In this document: positions 1-10,525 of the stretch, piece by piece | Layout: every line of letters begins with the position of its first letter | Numbering within the stretch: position 1 is the stretch's first letter | NCBI GenBank assembly: GCA_027575805.1 | Contig: JANBPU010000042.1 | Span: 39,922 to 103,921 of the forward strand | Source: Mycoemilia scoparia | Lineage: Eukaryota > Kickxellomycota > Kickxellomycetes > Kickxellales > Kickxellaceae | Length of the DNA: 64,000 nucleotides | Direction of reading: 5' to 3' | Position numbers and translations under genes: made by a program | The notes under the pieces: generated by a model | Told to the model about the DNA's origin: nothing | Seen by the model: only the letters and a program-made list of their open reading frames with translations | Database searches by the model: none

Positions 1-446
1 AATTTATTGAAACATATGGTAATCCTAGGAAAAGAAATAATGAAAATGACAATGAAGAAGAGAGGTGGCTTAAAAAGTACTGCTTAGAAAATGAAGCGCT
101 AAATAAATACAAAAATCAGCAGCCAAAACCACCAACGCCCTTCCAACAAATCACCCCAGTGCCTAGTTTTTTATTTCCACAACCAATCCCACAAGGACAG
201 GGCGTCCCAAGCATCCCTATGACTTTTCCCTTTCAGCCCTTTAACTCCAAGCCTCCAATGCCACTTGCTACCATGCCCATCCTTCCAATGCCTATGCCAT
301 TCAACCCCTGGATGTCGCAAATGGGCGCCTCTATACCCCCACTGCCGCCACACATTGCCTCAGCACAGATGCCAAAAGGCTTTCAAAACCCAGCAAAGAC
401 AGATTTAAGCATCTCACAAACATCTACAACACAAACCTATAAATAA
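1..446 (+). CDS. 3' end of an unidentified proline-rich protein
   Basis: The frame beginning at base 3 is open from the window edge to a TAA at 444-446, so this is the last part of a gene that starts outside the window. The first visible stretch is charged and asparagine-rich, with a short helix-like segment (EEERWLKKYCLENEALNKY). The rest is low-complexity: proline, methionine and glutamine with repeated PMP and PLP motifs, ending in a serine/threonine-rich tail. No domain is recognisable. Such tails are common in RNA-binding and splicing factors, but I cannot assign a family. No splice site is needed in the visible part. Confidence 0.55.
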   Translation, partial: FIETYGNPRKRNNENDNEEERWLKKYCLENEALNKYKNQQPKPPTPFQQITPVPSFLFPQPIPQGQGVPSIPMTFPFQPFNSKPPMPLATMPILPMPMPFNPWMSQMGASIPPLPPHIASAQMPKGFQNPAKTDLSISQTSTTQTYK

Positions 447-639
447 AAGCACGAATCCAGTTTGCACAACTTTTGCCTGCAAGTGTACAGCCCTTTGATA
501 GATTTTGACTAGCAAGCTTTAGTACTTGTAAAATGCTTGTGTGTTTTTCAGTCAATCATATGGGTAGTTATTTTTAAATGGCTAACTTTTACTATTAGGC
601 CAGTTTCAACTTGCATATTGGCCAGGCTATATTATCATT

Positions 640-744
640 TTCATAATATTATTTTTGAAGGGTGAAAGTTTACTAGTAAAATTGGACATCCATTTGACTG
701 TGATTCCACTATAATCATTCACCCTTCAAAAATTATTGCCCATA
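640..744. repeat. MITE copy 1 (TIR family)
   Basis: The right end reads CTTCAAAAATTATTGCCCAT and the left arm carries TTATTTTTGAAGGGTGAAAG. The interior has the module TACTAGTAAAATTGGACATC. The outermost left bases are degenerate, so that boundary is approximate. The copy ends 12 bp past the stop codon of the minus-strand gene at 757-1295. Confidence 0.75.
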
Positions 745-756
745 TGTACACTATTT

Positions 757-1295
757 TCAAGGACACTCATTTGTAGGTATTTCCCTTACTTTTATAATAC
801 AATCCATGATGTCTTTAAATATAAAATCTCGTTCTGAATTATTGTAGCTCATGGAAAGCGACGCAGTGCGTGGTGGTATATGGCTAAGTATAGCCTCCAC
901 AGAACAGCCAAGAGTCGACGTAGGTGAATCTTCATTATGAAAGACAATCTTGCATGGCCTAGTATGAGAATCCCCAAGTTCTATATTTTTACCGGAGTTG
1001 TTTGAAATTAGACTATATGGGTAATAATTATTAAAGGGTGAATGTTTACTAGTAAAACTGGACATCCATTTGGCTTTGATAGCCCCTATAATCATTCACC
1101 CTTCAATAATTATTACCCATATCGCAGAGACCCTAAATTATATGCAAACAGAGCTGCACGTTTGATATAAAAAGCCAAGACATTTCCCCTGCCACAGAGA
1201 TGGTTAGGGCTACCCAAGAGTAGCATGGTTGGATACTTGAAAATGTTGTGAATACATCTGACTCACCCATTTCTAATTTGACTGTGGGGCCTCAT
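757..1295 (-). CDS. Small unidentified protein with a MITE-derived intron
   Basis: Minus-strand model with exons 1267-1295, 1117-1188 and 757-1012, giving 118 codons plus TGA with all phases matching. Intron 1 is GTGAGT...CAG. Intron 2 (1013-1116) is almost exactly a MITE copy: its GTAATA donor lies six bases inside the inverted repeat and its acceptor AG abuts the other end. The predicted protein begins MRPHSQIRNGGNVLAFYIK and ends in TNECP. I recognise no family. The last exon is uninterrupted for 86 codons. The start and first exon are the least certain parts, because an upstream exon could exist. Alternatively this is a decayed gene fragment that the MITE happened to hit. Confidence 0.42.
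1015..1122. repeat. MITE copy 2, possibly spliced as an intron
   Basis: Clean inverted repeats: ATATGGGTAATAATTATTAA at the left and the complement ending TATTACCCATAT at the right. It carries the TTTACTAGTAAAACTGGACA module and CCCTATAATCATTCACCC. It interrupts the minus-strand reading frame at 757-1295 but supplies splice-like ends that restore that frame. Confidence 0.9.
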
Positions 1296-1484
1296 TTAAA
1301 ACAATCAATCTAGCTAACTCCAACTTGGATGGCACTCAATGTCATAGAAAGATTTGATTATATCAATAAAAAAGATCTATAATTAAGCAACTAGCCAGGA
1401 TTTTGGTGATACCGTTTATAGCTTTATATTCGCTCAAGCAAGCATACAGGGCTTGTGTTTCATTATCAGTATTTGTGAATATAA

Positions 1485-3405
1485 ATGTTTGTCTCAAAGC
1501 TTTCACTGGGTGCGAAATTACAGCTCCGTAATTTCAACAGGGGAGCTGCCCTTGTAGCGCAGAGCGGCAGACTATCTCAGCTCCTTACCCAACAAAACCG
1601 TCTAAAGCATACCGTGGATTCAAATGAAAAGAATGCAGACAAGGAAGAGGTCAAAAAGGAGTCAACAAGGGAAAATGCTGCGTCTCCATTTGGATTTACT
1701 TCAGCAGGGAAAGGCCTTGCCAGCGAGATTCTTGGTTCAAATGAGGCAGAATCTGGAGCAGAAGAAGCAAGTGGCAGATCTAATTCAGGAAAAGAGTCCG
1801 GTGCACAAGACGCATATGGCGGGGGTAGCAGGAGTGCAGCTGAGTCAAGGAGAGCACGCCGTCTGAACTCAGACCTCCCTCCCCTAGAAGATGAGCCATC
1901 TGTAAAATACGTCAAGTTTATTGGAAGTGGACTGCTTGTAGGCATCTTGCTCGGAAGCATTGGGTACTATGGACGACCCTACACAGAAGAAGAAATCAAG
2001 GGCGGCAAATCAGATAGTCCTGATGACGGTGTGTTATCACAGATCAGAAAGCGCTACTCATCACGTCTAAAGAGCCTATTCAGCGTAAGCAGCATACTAA
2101 ATTTGCCATCAAATTACAATGCCGTGTGTATATATATTTTCAAAAATAACATAATATGTGGTCAAAATATTATAGTTCTTTGAAGAACCGGCACTCGAAC
2201 AGCTTCTTCCCGATCCAAACGAATACACAATGCCCTACACATTGATAGTAAATCTTGACGAAACACTGATACACACAACATGGAGTGTAAGTCACCACCA
2301 CGATGAATTATTAGAGTGGCCGTATTATTTATGTACAGCGTTGCTAACTCGGTATTTTTAAACACCATGTATAGAAAGAATATGGCTGGAGGATAGCCAA
2401 ACGCCCGCATCTTGATAAATTCTTGTCGTATATGGCCAGCATGTATGAAGTTGTGATATTTACATCGCAGCCTGCCCACGTAAGTGCCGCTGCATCTTAA
2501 ACTATAACTGTTAAAATGGTAAACATACATTTATTTACTCTATATTGGTTTTGTTGAACAGAGCGGTGAAAGGATTATGCAAAAGTTGGATCCACTCGGC
2601 TATGCACCTTTCCGCTTATACAAGGAGTGCATGAGCCACATAAATGGAAAGAATGTCAAGGTTTGTATGAGTATTCAAACTACTATATTTCATATAGAGT
2701 ATAAATGTCATTCTAATGGTTATTCGTTGGATGATAGGATCTTTCGCGTATTAACCGTGACCTCTCGAGGGTAATAGTTATGGATGTTAACCCAGAGATG
2801 TTCAGTAGGCAATCAGACAATGGAATCCAAGTAAAGCCATGGCGTGGTGAGGCTGGTGACGACTGGCTAGATCGTATAATCCCATTCTTTGAATGTAAGA
2901 TAACTAGTTCAAATTGGATTTTGAGCAATGGCTGATTATAGCTGCACAAGCACTGACTGGCTTACTCACTCTCTAATCTCTTGACATCGTTATACTAATA
3001 TTATTAGATCTACACATGATGGAGCCAAAAGATGTTCGCCCATGGCTCAAGGTTTACCAGGGCAAAGATCTTCCTGAAGAATTTGCCAAATGGGAAGATT
3101 CTGTTCGTGCAAAGTTGCGCAAGGACTGGGAAGAAAAGCAGGCAAAGAAGCGCAGAGGAATTACTGGGTGGCTGATAGGCAACAATATCAAAGAAAACGA
3201 GCAGCCGCCTGAATTGCAAATGGATTACATGCGCCGTATGATGCGCGAAAACTTCAAGATCCAGCACAAAAAGATGCTCGAGATGGCCGAGAAGGAACGA
3301 AAGCAGCTCCAAGAAGAGGCGGATGAGATGATGAAAGACATGACTATTTGGAAGCTGATGACTGAAGGACCTCCTGCACCTCCAGGTGCCGCGCCAACCC
3401 AGTAG
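1485..3405 (+). CDS. TIM50: Mitochondrial import inner-membrane translocase subunit Tim50
   Basis: Six exons (1485-2084, 2176-2286, 2375-2479, 2562-2660, 2738-2894, 3008-3405) join in frame. Tim50 is the TIM23-complex receptor that takes presequence proteins from the outer-membrane translocase. The N-terminus is basic and poor in acidic residues, as in a mitochondrial presequence. It is followed by a charged linker and one membrane segment (about residues 145-165, [17 protein letters not shown]). The intermembrane-space FCP1/NIF-like domain comes next: [11 protein letters not shown] stands where phosphatases have DxDxT, so the first aspartate is asparagine, in line with Tim50 proteins being non-catalytic. 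Later hallmarks are [20 protein letters not shown] and a [13 protein letters not shown] region. The C-terminal part is a charged helical tail. ATG 1485 is the first in-frame ATG of the presequence. Confidence 0.95.
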
Positions 3406-3573
3406 ATTTAGTCACAAATAAGACTTGAAAAGTACATATTATCTGATTTCACTAATGTGTCCAGCGAATTTTCAACATAATAGATCAAAATTTAGTCTGA
3501 ATAAACCATTAATACAAATGAATCTTTGCTTCGTATACAAAAGGAGAGTCTAAACGAACAAGAAAAAAGCAGT

Positions 3574-4078
3574 CTAAAATTTCCTTGGCTTTTTGCCCTT
3601 GTCCTTTTCTTTTCCTTCAATCCCAGCGCCTTTCATAATAGTCAGTTTCCCTACAGAGGAGGCCTTTGCTGCCATGGTTTGCTCTAAACTTCGTGTCATG
3701 TTCGCTGATAATTTCTACAGTTCAGTTTAGTAAACGAAGGAACATACCGTCAGTATTGCCATGGGGGTTTTCATTTATCAGCAAATCCAGCGTGTGTAAT
3801 GGGTTATGCAGCTGTATAGTAGTAGTAGTAGTATACATTAATAGTTATGATGGATCTTACCTTCTGCATGTTTTGGACCTTGGCTATCTTGGAATTTTTG
3901 GTTGAAATGACTTTACCTGTTTAAAAGTCAAAAAGTAAGTACAAAGTTATAGCGACCCATTTGATTCAATGTTGTAAAGAGGTGGCTCGTGTATATATAG
4001 TTTGTTACCTCGCTTTGGGCCTGTTGATTTTCTCGAGACAATGGTGGTCTTTTTCTTTAGCTTTTGTCCTTGAGCCAT
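3574..4078 (-). CDS. UPF0390/DUF2462-family small basic protein
   Basis: Three minus-strand exons (4009-4078, 3861-3916, 3574-3714) give 88 residues with consistent phases. The start MAQGQKLKKKTTIV is the diagnostic N-terminus of the UPF0390 (Leydig cell tumour 10 kDa-like, DUF2462) family. The C-terminal half (SLEQTMAAKAS then GKLTIMKG) matches the family pattern of a short helix followed by a lysine-rich tail. The protein is very basic throughout and probably nucleolar, but the family has no firmly established function. The gene faces TIM50 tail to tail with 168 bp between stops. An upstream in-frame ATG at 4159 exists, but the family start is at 4078. Confidence 0.85.
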
Positions 4079-4289
4079 TTGATAGTTAATATGGTGCCCG
4101 GGCTTGTATAAGTATGTTTTTTGAAATAAAGAATCGGATTGAGGAAGAAGGCGAGTCATTTTTTAAGCAGAAAAACAAATTTTTAAAAATCATAGTATTG
4201 TGGGATAGCAATTTTCTTATTAATCACAAAGTGTTTTCTAAACCAAAGATTTGCTTTTCATGATCCTGAGCTCAAAATGCCAAGTACAA

Positions 4290-4385
4290 GATGATTAAGC
4301 TTTCTAATACTTCTATGGAGGTAGCTGTATGCCACATACACTAAATTTATGTTTACCAAATTAAATAAAATAATCTAGTTGGACC
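4290..4385 (-). mobile_element. Short retroposon-like insertion 1
   Basis: Carries the conserved core (complement of GGCATACAGCTACCTCCATA) and lies between imperfect duplications AAATGCCAAGTACAAG (before) and AAATGCCAAATACAAG (after). Orientation is set by the constant CTTAATCATC end, taken as 3'. About 16 extra bases sit at the variable 5' end compared with the other copies. Confidence 0.7.
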
Positions 4386-4532
4386 AAATGCCAAATACAA
4401 GCCAGGATTATTTTGGTGATGGACCCCATAAACACCATAGTGTCTGGTATACTATTAATTGCTTTGAATACAACTTTTCAGGCATACCAAGCTAAATGTC
4501 AAAAACTGAATAGCAACAAAACGCCTTAAAGA

Positions 4533-5819
4533 ATGTCGGACAAAAGCCCGCAATACACATACCATTCCAGGCTTACAGCATTCAGGATAAACATGGATCC
4601 ATCGCAGCTAAAATGGTGGTCACCTCTTGTCCCGCTGCGATACCATTTACACACGCCCTACAACATTGCTGCTACGGGATTTGTGCTTGGATCGGTTTTT
4701 GGGATTGGCATCGCGACGATTTTTATATCACAAACATCAGCATCAAAAACACTTGGGATTTTTTTATGCATGGTAGCTGTGTATCATATGCTGGAATATC
4801 TCTGTGTTGCTATGTATAACCCTGATCGCGTTGAAATGGACTGTAAGGATGGCTTTTTATTTATTTCCAGCAGCCAGGATCCATCGCTGCATTACTAACC
4901 TGGTGTGCTTTTATACTAAAACCAATGGTAGCCTTTATGTTCGATCCAAGTGGCAATGGGCATTACATGTGGCTATTCGTTGCCATTCTTTGCGAACACG
5001 CTATCGAATGCCTACTGTTTCCTTCATTAAAGTGCTTTTCTATATTTACTGTGTTGGGTGAGTAGTTTACTCTTTTTATATTATAATGAGAGTGCAGCGC
5101 ATATGCATTTATAGCGTATGTAATCTAAATCATGGCATCTCTGTGACGTAGGTATAATTTGTGTACTTGCTGGGCAAGCAATGCGAACATTATCTATGAT
5201 CACAGCAAGATCGAGCTTTAATCACAGAGTAGCAGATTATAAGATGCCTGATCATCGACTCATTAAGCACGGTATTTATAGGTAAGTAAACAAGTATATT
5301 TTAAGAGTGTGCCTATAACAGCAGCTTGAGCCGCGGCAGCTGTACATGGCATTCATCCATAGCCTGGGATGAAATCTAGCCACTTTAATGTTGGTTTATG
5401 GATACTATTGAAATAGAAACTACATATGGATCATAATTTTTGAAGGGTGACTTTTGGTGGCCAACGATTAAAGGGACAATCACAGCCAAATGAGTGACTC
5501 TATAGCCCTTCAAAAATAACTACCCATATTCAATAATATTTATTTATATATTCATATCTTGATCAATAGCTATGAGCGACATCCAGGATACGTCGGGTTC
5601 TTTCTTTGGGCAGCAGGACTACAAATTATGCTCAAAAACCCCCTATGCTTTGCTGCAGTCTCGATTACACTAGGATTTTTCTTTTCTCAAAGAGTAAGCT
5701 ACGAAGAGCTGACCCTGCTAAAGTTCTTTGGAGAAGACTACTTGGAATACAGAGGCCGTGTCCCAACTCTGATACCCTTTATCAGCAATCTTGCTTTTGA
5801 GAAGCCTAAATCCAAATAA
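4533..5819 (+). CDS. STE14: Protein-S-isoprenylcysteine O-methyltransferase (Ste14/ICMT)
   Basis: This ER membrane enzyme methylates the C-terminal prenylcysteine after CAAX cleavage. Visible parts: 4533 to about 4842 with the segment HMLEYLCVAMYNPDRVEMD, then a hydrophobic stretch to 5057, an exon at 5152-5281 (IICVLAGQAMRTLSM) and the last exon 5570-5819, which holds the family hallmark ERHPGYVGFFLW and the ending GEDYLEYRGRVPTLIPFI. Spacing and order match ICMT. One junction does not resolve: from base 4842 to 4877 no GT-AG intron joins the two frames without a stop (the best pair creates TGA across the joint). A one-base frameshift near the TTTTT run at 4853-4858 would fix it. Either the assembly has an indel there or the gene is broken. 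The third intron (5282-5569) contains a MITE. Confidence 0.88.
5424..5529. repeat. MITE copy 3, inside a STE14 intron
   Basis: Left end ATATGGATCATAATTTTTGA, right end AAAATAACTACCCATAT. The interior has the TTTGGTGGCCAACGATTA module. It sits well inside the intron at 5282-5569, so splice sites are not affected. Confidence 0.92.
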
Positions 5820-6014
5820 ATTGAATGGCTTTTCATTTCTGTTCCAAGTCATTTTCGTATTTGATGGTATACAATAGAAAATAGCCTCCTAATAATTCAC
5901 GCACCACTTCTTTTTACATTGCCAGATATACCTTTTCGCTAGATAAAACGATGGTTGAATATAATATTATGGCAAGATAAGCCATGCCGCAGTTTGCAAA
6001 ATATTATAATAATT

Positions 6015-6095
6015 TATTTTATTTAATTTGGTAAATACAAATTTAGTGTATGTGGCATACAGCCACCTCCATAGGAGTAATAAAATGCTTAATCA
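6015..6095 (+). mobile_element. Short retroposon-like insertion 2
   Basis: An 81-bp insertion exactly between two perfect 19-bp copies of GCAAAATATTATAATAATT (5996-6014 and 6096-6114). The insertion starts with TATTTTATTTAATTTGG and ends in AATAAAATGCTTAATCA, which contains an AATAAA signal near the end. The rest of 5820-6413 shows no gene. Confidence 0.85.
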
Positions 6096-6413
6096 GCAAA
6101 ATATTATAATAATTGCAGAATGCCATGCCTTTCCATGGCATTTTGATAAATGCTGCCTAAGTGTGCTGTGAAGGTCTAAAGAACAAACACGCACCCATCT
6201 GCGTCTAATCACACATGAATTTTAGCCATATCAATGTTGCCAGCACATTCGCAACGAATGTCTATTATTGGGTAAAAGTCCCAGGCCAAAATGTCAGACT
6301 ACCCATTATTTTCTTGGTTGTACCCATAAAACTGTTTGTATAAATATAGATCTGATTCTGGGCTGCAATCGGGAATTTCTTTTTTGTTCCTCACTGATTG
6401 CTACTAGCAAAAT

Positions 6414-8308
6414 ATGAAACTTTTGAAAGAGGATATCGATCGCAATCGCTCTGGCTCCGTACGGCTTGAGCCAGAAGAGCCAGAGGACATGTGGCATTTG
6501 TACAATATTATCCAGAAGGGAGACCAGATATTCTCAAAAGCAATGAGGCAAGTGTAATCGGTGTATGGATAAAGATTGGTATTTAATGATAAAAGCTGTA
6601 AATTAAGTGCGACTATTTTCTGGATGCAGGGGGATAAAAAATGAGACAAGCACAGGAAGTGTGACCACAACACGGATAACTACAAGCATACAGGTGTGTG
6701 TAGAAGACGTATTTTTTGATATTCAGGCAGCGACACTCCGCGTTAAGGGCAGAAATGTTACAGAAAACAAGTATATTCAGGTAGGCCTAACCTTTATGCT
6801 ATCAAAGACTTGGTTTTGCTCCTGGGAATTTTTGCGATATGGATCATAGTTTTTGAGGGTGCTTTCTGGTGGCCAAAGATTATAGGCGCAGCAATCACAG
6901 CCAAATGGATGACTATATAGCCCCTCAAAAATTATGATCCATATGTTTGTGCAAGAATAAACAAAATATCTCGATTTTTAAGGATTGCTTAACAATACGA
7001 AATTACGACCCCACCCTGTCTATCCATATAACCAACCAACCAACTATCTATCTATCTATAGATGGGACAATACCATACCATCGATCTGGAACTGAACGAA
7101 AAGCTAACTCTGCTTAAAGAGCACTGGGACTCAATAACCCTTCAGAGAGTTAGGAATGCCTGTGATGCTACTAAGCAGGCTGACGTTGCGGCTGTCATGA
7201 TGCAGGACGGACTTGCAAATGTCTGCCTGCTTACCCAGCACATGACTATAGTGCGCCAGAGAATAGAAGTCCCAATCCCAAAGAAAAAGAGAGGATCTAC
7301 CACAAACCATGACAAGGTATGCAGCTACTTTTGCTTGGTGGTCTTCCTGGCATTAGAGTATACAAAAAGGCTGCTGTAACTCAATTTCCCCGATCTGCTA
7401 TTATAGGGCATTAGAAAATTCTATGAGCAAGTATACCGAGCTATCCAGCAACACATCGACTTTGATATTATAAAAGTGATTATCCTTGGCAGTCCGGGAT
7501 TTATCAAGGTAATTTACATGCCAATATTCGTTTAGATAAACTTGTTGCCATATAGATCATAATTTTTGAAGGGTACCATCTTTTGGCGGCCTATGATTAT
7601 AGGCGCAACAATCACAGTTGGTTATCAAATAGTCGCCCTTCAAAAATAACTATTACTCATATACTTCAGCTAACTCTGGAGTCTTTTCTTTATTTAGGAT
7701 AAATTCTTTGAGTACATGCTGGGCCAAGCAGTGGTAAGTTGATCATCCCTTGCCTTCTATGAATAAGCCTTATTTTGTCCATGCAAGTAAGCATCCAGAC
7801 TTATAAGAAAACATGTGCGTTCCCTATTGTCTAGAAAGATGACGATAAAATAACCTTGACAAGCAAGGGCAAGTTTTTGCTTGTCCATACCACGTCTGGT
7901 CACAAAAGGGCAATCGAAGAGGTTATGAGAGATCCACAGGTCAAGGCTAGAATGGAAAACACCAAGGCTGCCGAAGAGACTAAAGCTTTGGGTGATTTCT
8001 ACAAGATGCTGAGCGATGACCCCGATCGAGCATATTACGGCTTTAACCACGTCCTCCACGCCTGTGAGAACCAGGCTATCGGAACCCTGATGATAACTGA
8101 TGGGCTCATTCGATCTGCAGACGTAGAGACCCGCAGAAAGTATATAAAGCTAGTAGAAGACACTCAGGCTCTCAATGGGAAAGTCCTGATATTCTCCAGC
8201 CTCCATGTCTCTGGAGAACAGCTCCAGCAGCTTTCTGGTGTGGCAGCAATCCTTACATTCCCCCTTCCGGAAATAGAGAGTGGTGAGGAGGAGGAGAGCG
8301 AATCCTAA
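6414..8308 (+). CDS. DOM34: Dom34/Pelota ribosome-rescue factor
   Basis: Dom34 binds the empty A site of stalled ribosomes together with Hbs1 and promotes subunit splitting in no-go and non-stop decay. Six exons (6414-6547, 6630-6780, 7062-7316, 7407-7508, 7698-7733, 7835-8308) join in frame. Recognisable landmarks are PEEPEDMWHLYNIIQKGD near residue 20, STGSV, VEDVFFD, RVKGRNV, MGQYHTIDLE, DVAAVMMQDGLANVCL, HIDFDIIKVIILGSPGF, then ALGDFYKMLSDDPDRAYYG and IFSSLHVSGEQLQQLSGVAA near the end. As expected of Dom34, there is no GGQ peptide-release motif. The tail is acidic (EEEESES). Intron 1 starts with GCAAGT, a GC-AG intron. Introns 2 and 4 each contain a MITE. Confidence 0.97.
6837..6944. repeat. 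MITE copy 4, inside DOM34 intron 2
   Basis: Ends ATATGGATCATAGTTTTTGA and CAAAAATTATGATCCATAT, so both termini are of the GGATCAT type. The interior reads GGTGGCCAAAGATTATAGGC. Confidence 0.92.
7550..7662. repeat. MITE copy 5, inside DOM34 intron 4
   Basis: Left end ATATAGATCATAATTTTTGA and right end AAATAACTATTACTCATAT. It occupies most of the 189-bp intron at 7509-7697. The interior has GGCGGCCTATGATTATAGGC. Confidence 0.9.
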
Positions 8309-8549
8309 TATTTTTAATACACATCCAAAACCTTCATACCATACATTCTAATATATATATCCGCAACAAAAACATTTTTGAAAGGGTGATAGTCATCATC
8401 ATGTTTTAGAGTGAATAAATTGAAAGAGATAAAAAAAATAGGGGGGCAGTGGAAATGGCCTGCCTGCTATCTTGAGGAAGATGTAAAGGCTGGGCTTCTA
8501 GCATAAAAATGGCTATTTTTAATCTTTATCGGACTGATGGTCGTTACAA

Positions 8550-9744
8550 TCAATCCTTCTTCTTTGGTTCTTGCCTGTATACACCAACAACGATGGCGTG
8601 GTCACGTTCATATGGCTCAAGGGTAAGCTGTTCTTTGGGCTTGATCTTTTCGGCTTGCATCTTCTTAACTTCTGATGCAAAGACTTTTGTGGCCTCAACA
8701 GTAGAGTCAATGCAGTTGGCCTTGATGGAAATGACAATGTGGCCGCCGTTCTTGAGGAAGTGGTGGGCATTCATGGAGATAATACGGGCCTGATCTGGCT
8801 GAGCAACATCAGCAAAGATGGTGTCGACCATAGGAACAAGCATGCGGTACTTGTTTGGATAGCGGGCATCTTCGACGATAGGAATGACGTTCGTCCGCTT
8901 CTTGGCCATGTTGATCAAGTCACGGCCAGATCTGTGAGAGAATTCAACGGCATAGACAGCACCCTCTGGGCCAACAACGTCGGCAACATGAGAGACGCTG
9001 GTTCCGGAGGCAGCACCAAGATACAATACTTTTTTTCCTGGGCTGATCCAAATGTTGTCAAGACCGCCCAAAACACCAGCAGCAAGCTTAGATCTGAAGG
9101 GATTCCATACGCGGTACTCGATCTTTGTGTTGTCTGGCCCTTCTACAGAGATGCGCTTTTCGCCATAAACGGACTCGCCGGGTACAAGGTTCTTGGTGAC
9201 AAGCAAATCTTCCTTTCCGCGAGCAATGAAGATGCCTAAATATAAAACAAGGAATAAACATCAATATAGGCATACCTCATTTGAGAGTACAGGTTTTTGT
9301 GGAAATGGATTAAAAAGTCGTATTTACCTGCATGACGGTGAGGCTCGATAATAACCTTGGAACCGCCTCTAGCACCTCCACGGGCTCCTCCGCGACCACC
9401 ACGAGGAGCACCACGACCACGGCCGCCACCACCGCCGCCGCCGCGCTTGGCAACACCTATAACAAATATATATTCCAGCTTCAGCATGTATTTCCCTGGA
9501 GATTTGCTCAGCAACATTTCTATTTGCAAAGAAACTTACCGCCACCGCGACCACCACCACGGCCGCCGCCACCTCCACCGCGTCCACCACGGAAGCCGCC
9601 TCTGGAACCGCCACGACCACCTCTTGGAGCACCTATGCATTCAAATTTAAACCATTTTGTTAGAAATACAGACACGGTGGAGAACAGAAAGTTTTGGTAT
9701 CGGGGCTACAGAGACATCAAATAAAATATCTTACCGTAACCCAT
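8550..9744 (-). CDS. NOP1: Fibrillarin (Nop1), snoRNP 2'-O-methyltransferase
   Basis: Nop1 is the catalytic subunit of C/D box snoRNPs, which methylate rRNA ribose in the nucleolus. Four minus-strand exons (9735-9744, 9540-9632, 9328-9456, 8550-9235) encode 305 residues. The first exon has only ten bases (MGY plus one base). Residues 4-65 form the glycine-arginine-rich GAR domain, rich in RGG and GGR. Then come [28 protein letters not shown] and the SAM-binding signature [17 protein letters not shown]. Further conserved blocks are [39 protein letters not shown] and [15 protein letters not shown]. The GAR-coding DNA is GC-rich and produces long open frames on the other strand that are not genes. 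Confidence 0.98.
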
Positions 9745-10525
9745 TATTTTATGTATGTATGTGGATGTGTGTATATATATAGTGCTCTGAAAGCTTTTAA
9801 GATTAATAATAACCCAAAGTAAAGGCTATAAATATGATAATTTTAAGTGACTAGAAAAGAAAGAGCTAAAATTCCTCTCTACGTATTGAATAAAAAATCT
9901 TTTAAAAGTAGTTGATCTGGTGAATCACAGGCTGGCTCATTTCTCAATTTGTTATTGATTAAGAGTAAAATTTTTTTGTGTGATTTGGGTATGATCAAAA
10001 CTAAACAGTGTGTTTGTGCCCTTTCTTTGGTCAGGATTCAAATACCACTTGATCTTGGTTCTGCAAAAGCTAGTAAAGAACAGCAGGTGATTTATAGTGA
10101 AATTATTGTATAATTTTTAGTTCATGGCTTTGAATTGGCTTGAAATAGCCATTATAAATGTGTACTGTATTATAGCTGGCTATTAGCAACAATATCAACT
10201 GTACAGAAGCGACTCAAAGGCTATATGACAGAGCCTTCTCTAGAAGTGTACCAAAATAGCCTCTCCAATTCTCCCCAAAAATGTATGGCTTATAGGCCAA
10301 ATTTGCTGAATGTATAAGGGTAGAGGATTGTTCCCTTTTGAAGGAGAACCTACCATATATAAACGGGCAAAAGTATATTGATTCCTGAGAGATTGAGAGG
10401 ACTAATAATTAAATACCATAGCAAATCATTCTAATCACAAAACCAAAAGGGGTTTAGGATGAATTTATTATTATATAGAAAAATAAAATGGCTTTAAATT
10501 CTTAGTTTTGAAAAAATGAGAGGCT
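9745..10525. other. Intergenic region, no feature seen
   Basis: AT-rich DNA between the NOP1 start and the TSR1 stop, both on the minus strand. It should hold the NOP1 promoter in its left part. I looked for C/D snoRNA boxes, tRNA B boxes and MITE ends and found none that hold up. Confidence 0.5.

Noticed and set aside
3741..3803. An additional middle exon in the UPF0390 gene
   Set aside because: Joining exon 2 directly to the exon at 3574-3714 with the CTGTAG acceptor keeps phase and gives the family sequence without an unlikely insert.
9332..9724. Long open frames opposite the fibrillarin gene (plus strand)
   Set aside because: They are shadows of the GC-rich glycine-arginine repeat. The minus-strand exons match fibrillarin with correct splice sites.
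10021..10100. A tRNA gene suggested by GATTCAAATACC
   Set aside because: No matching A box, acceptor stem or cloverleaf. No convincing tRNA was found anywhere in the window.
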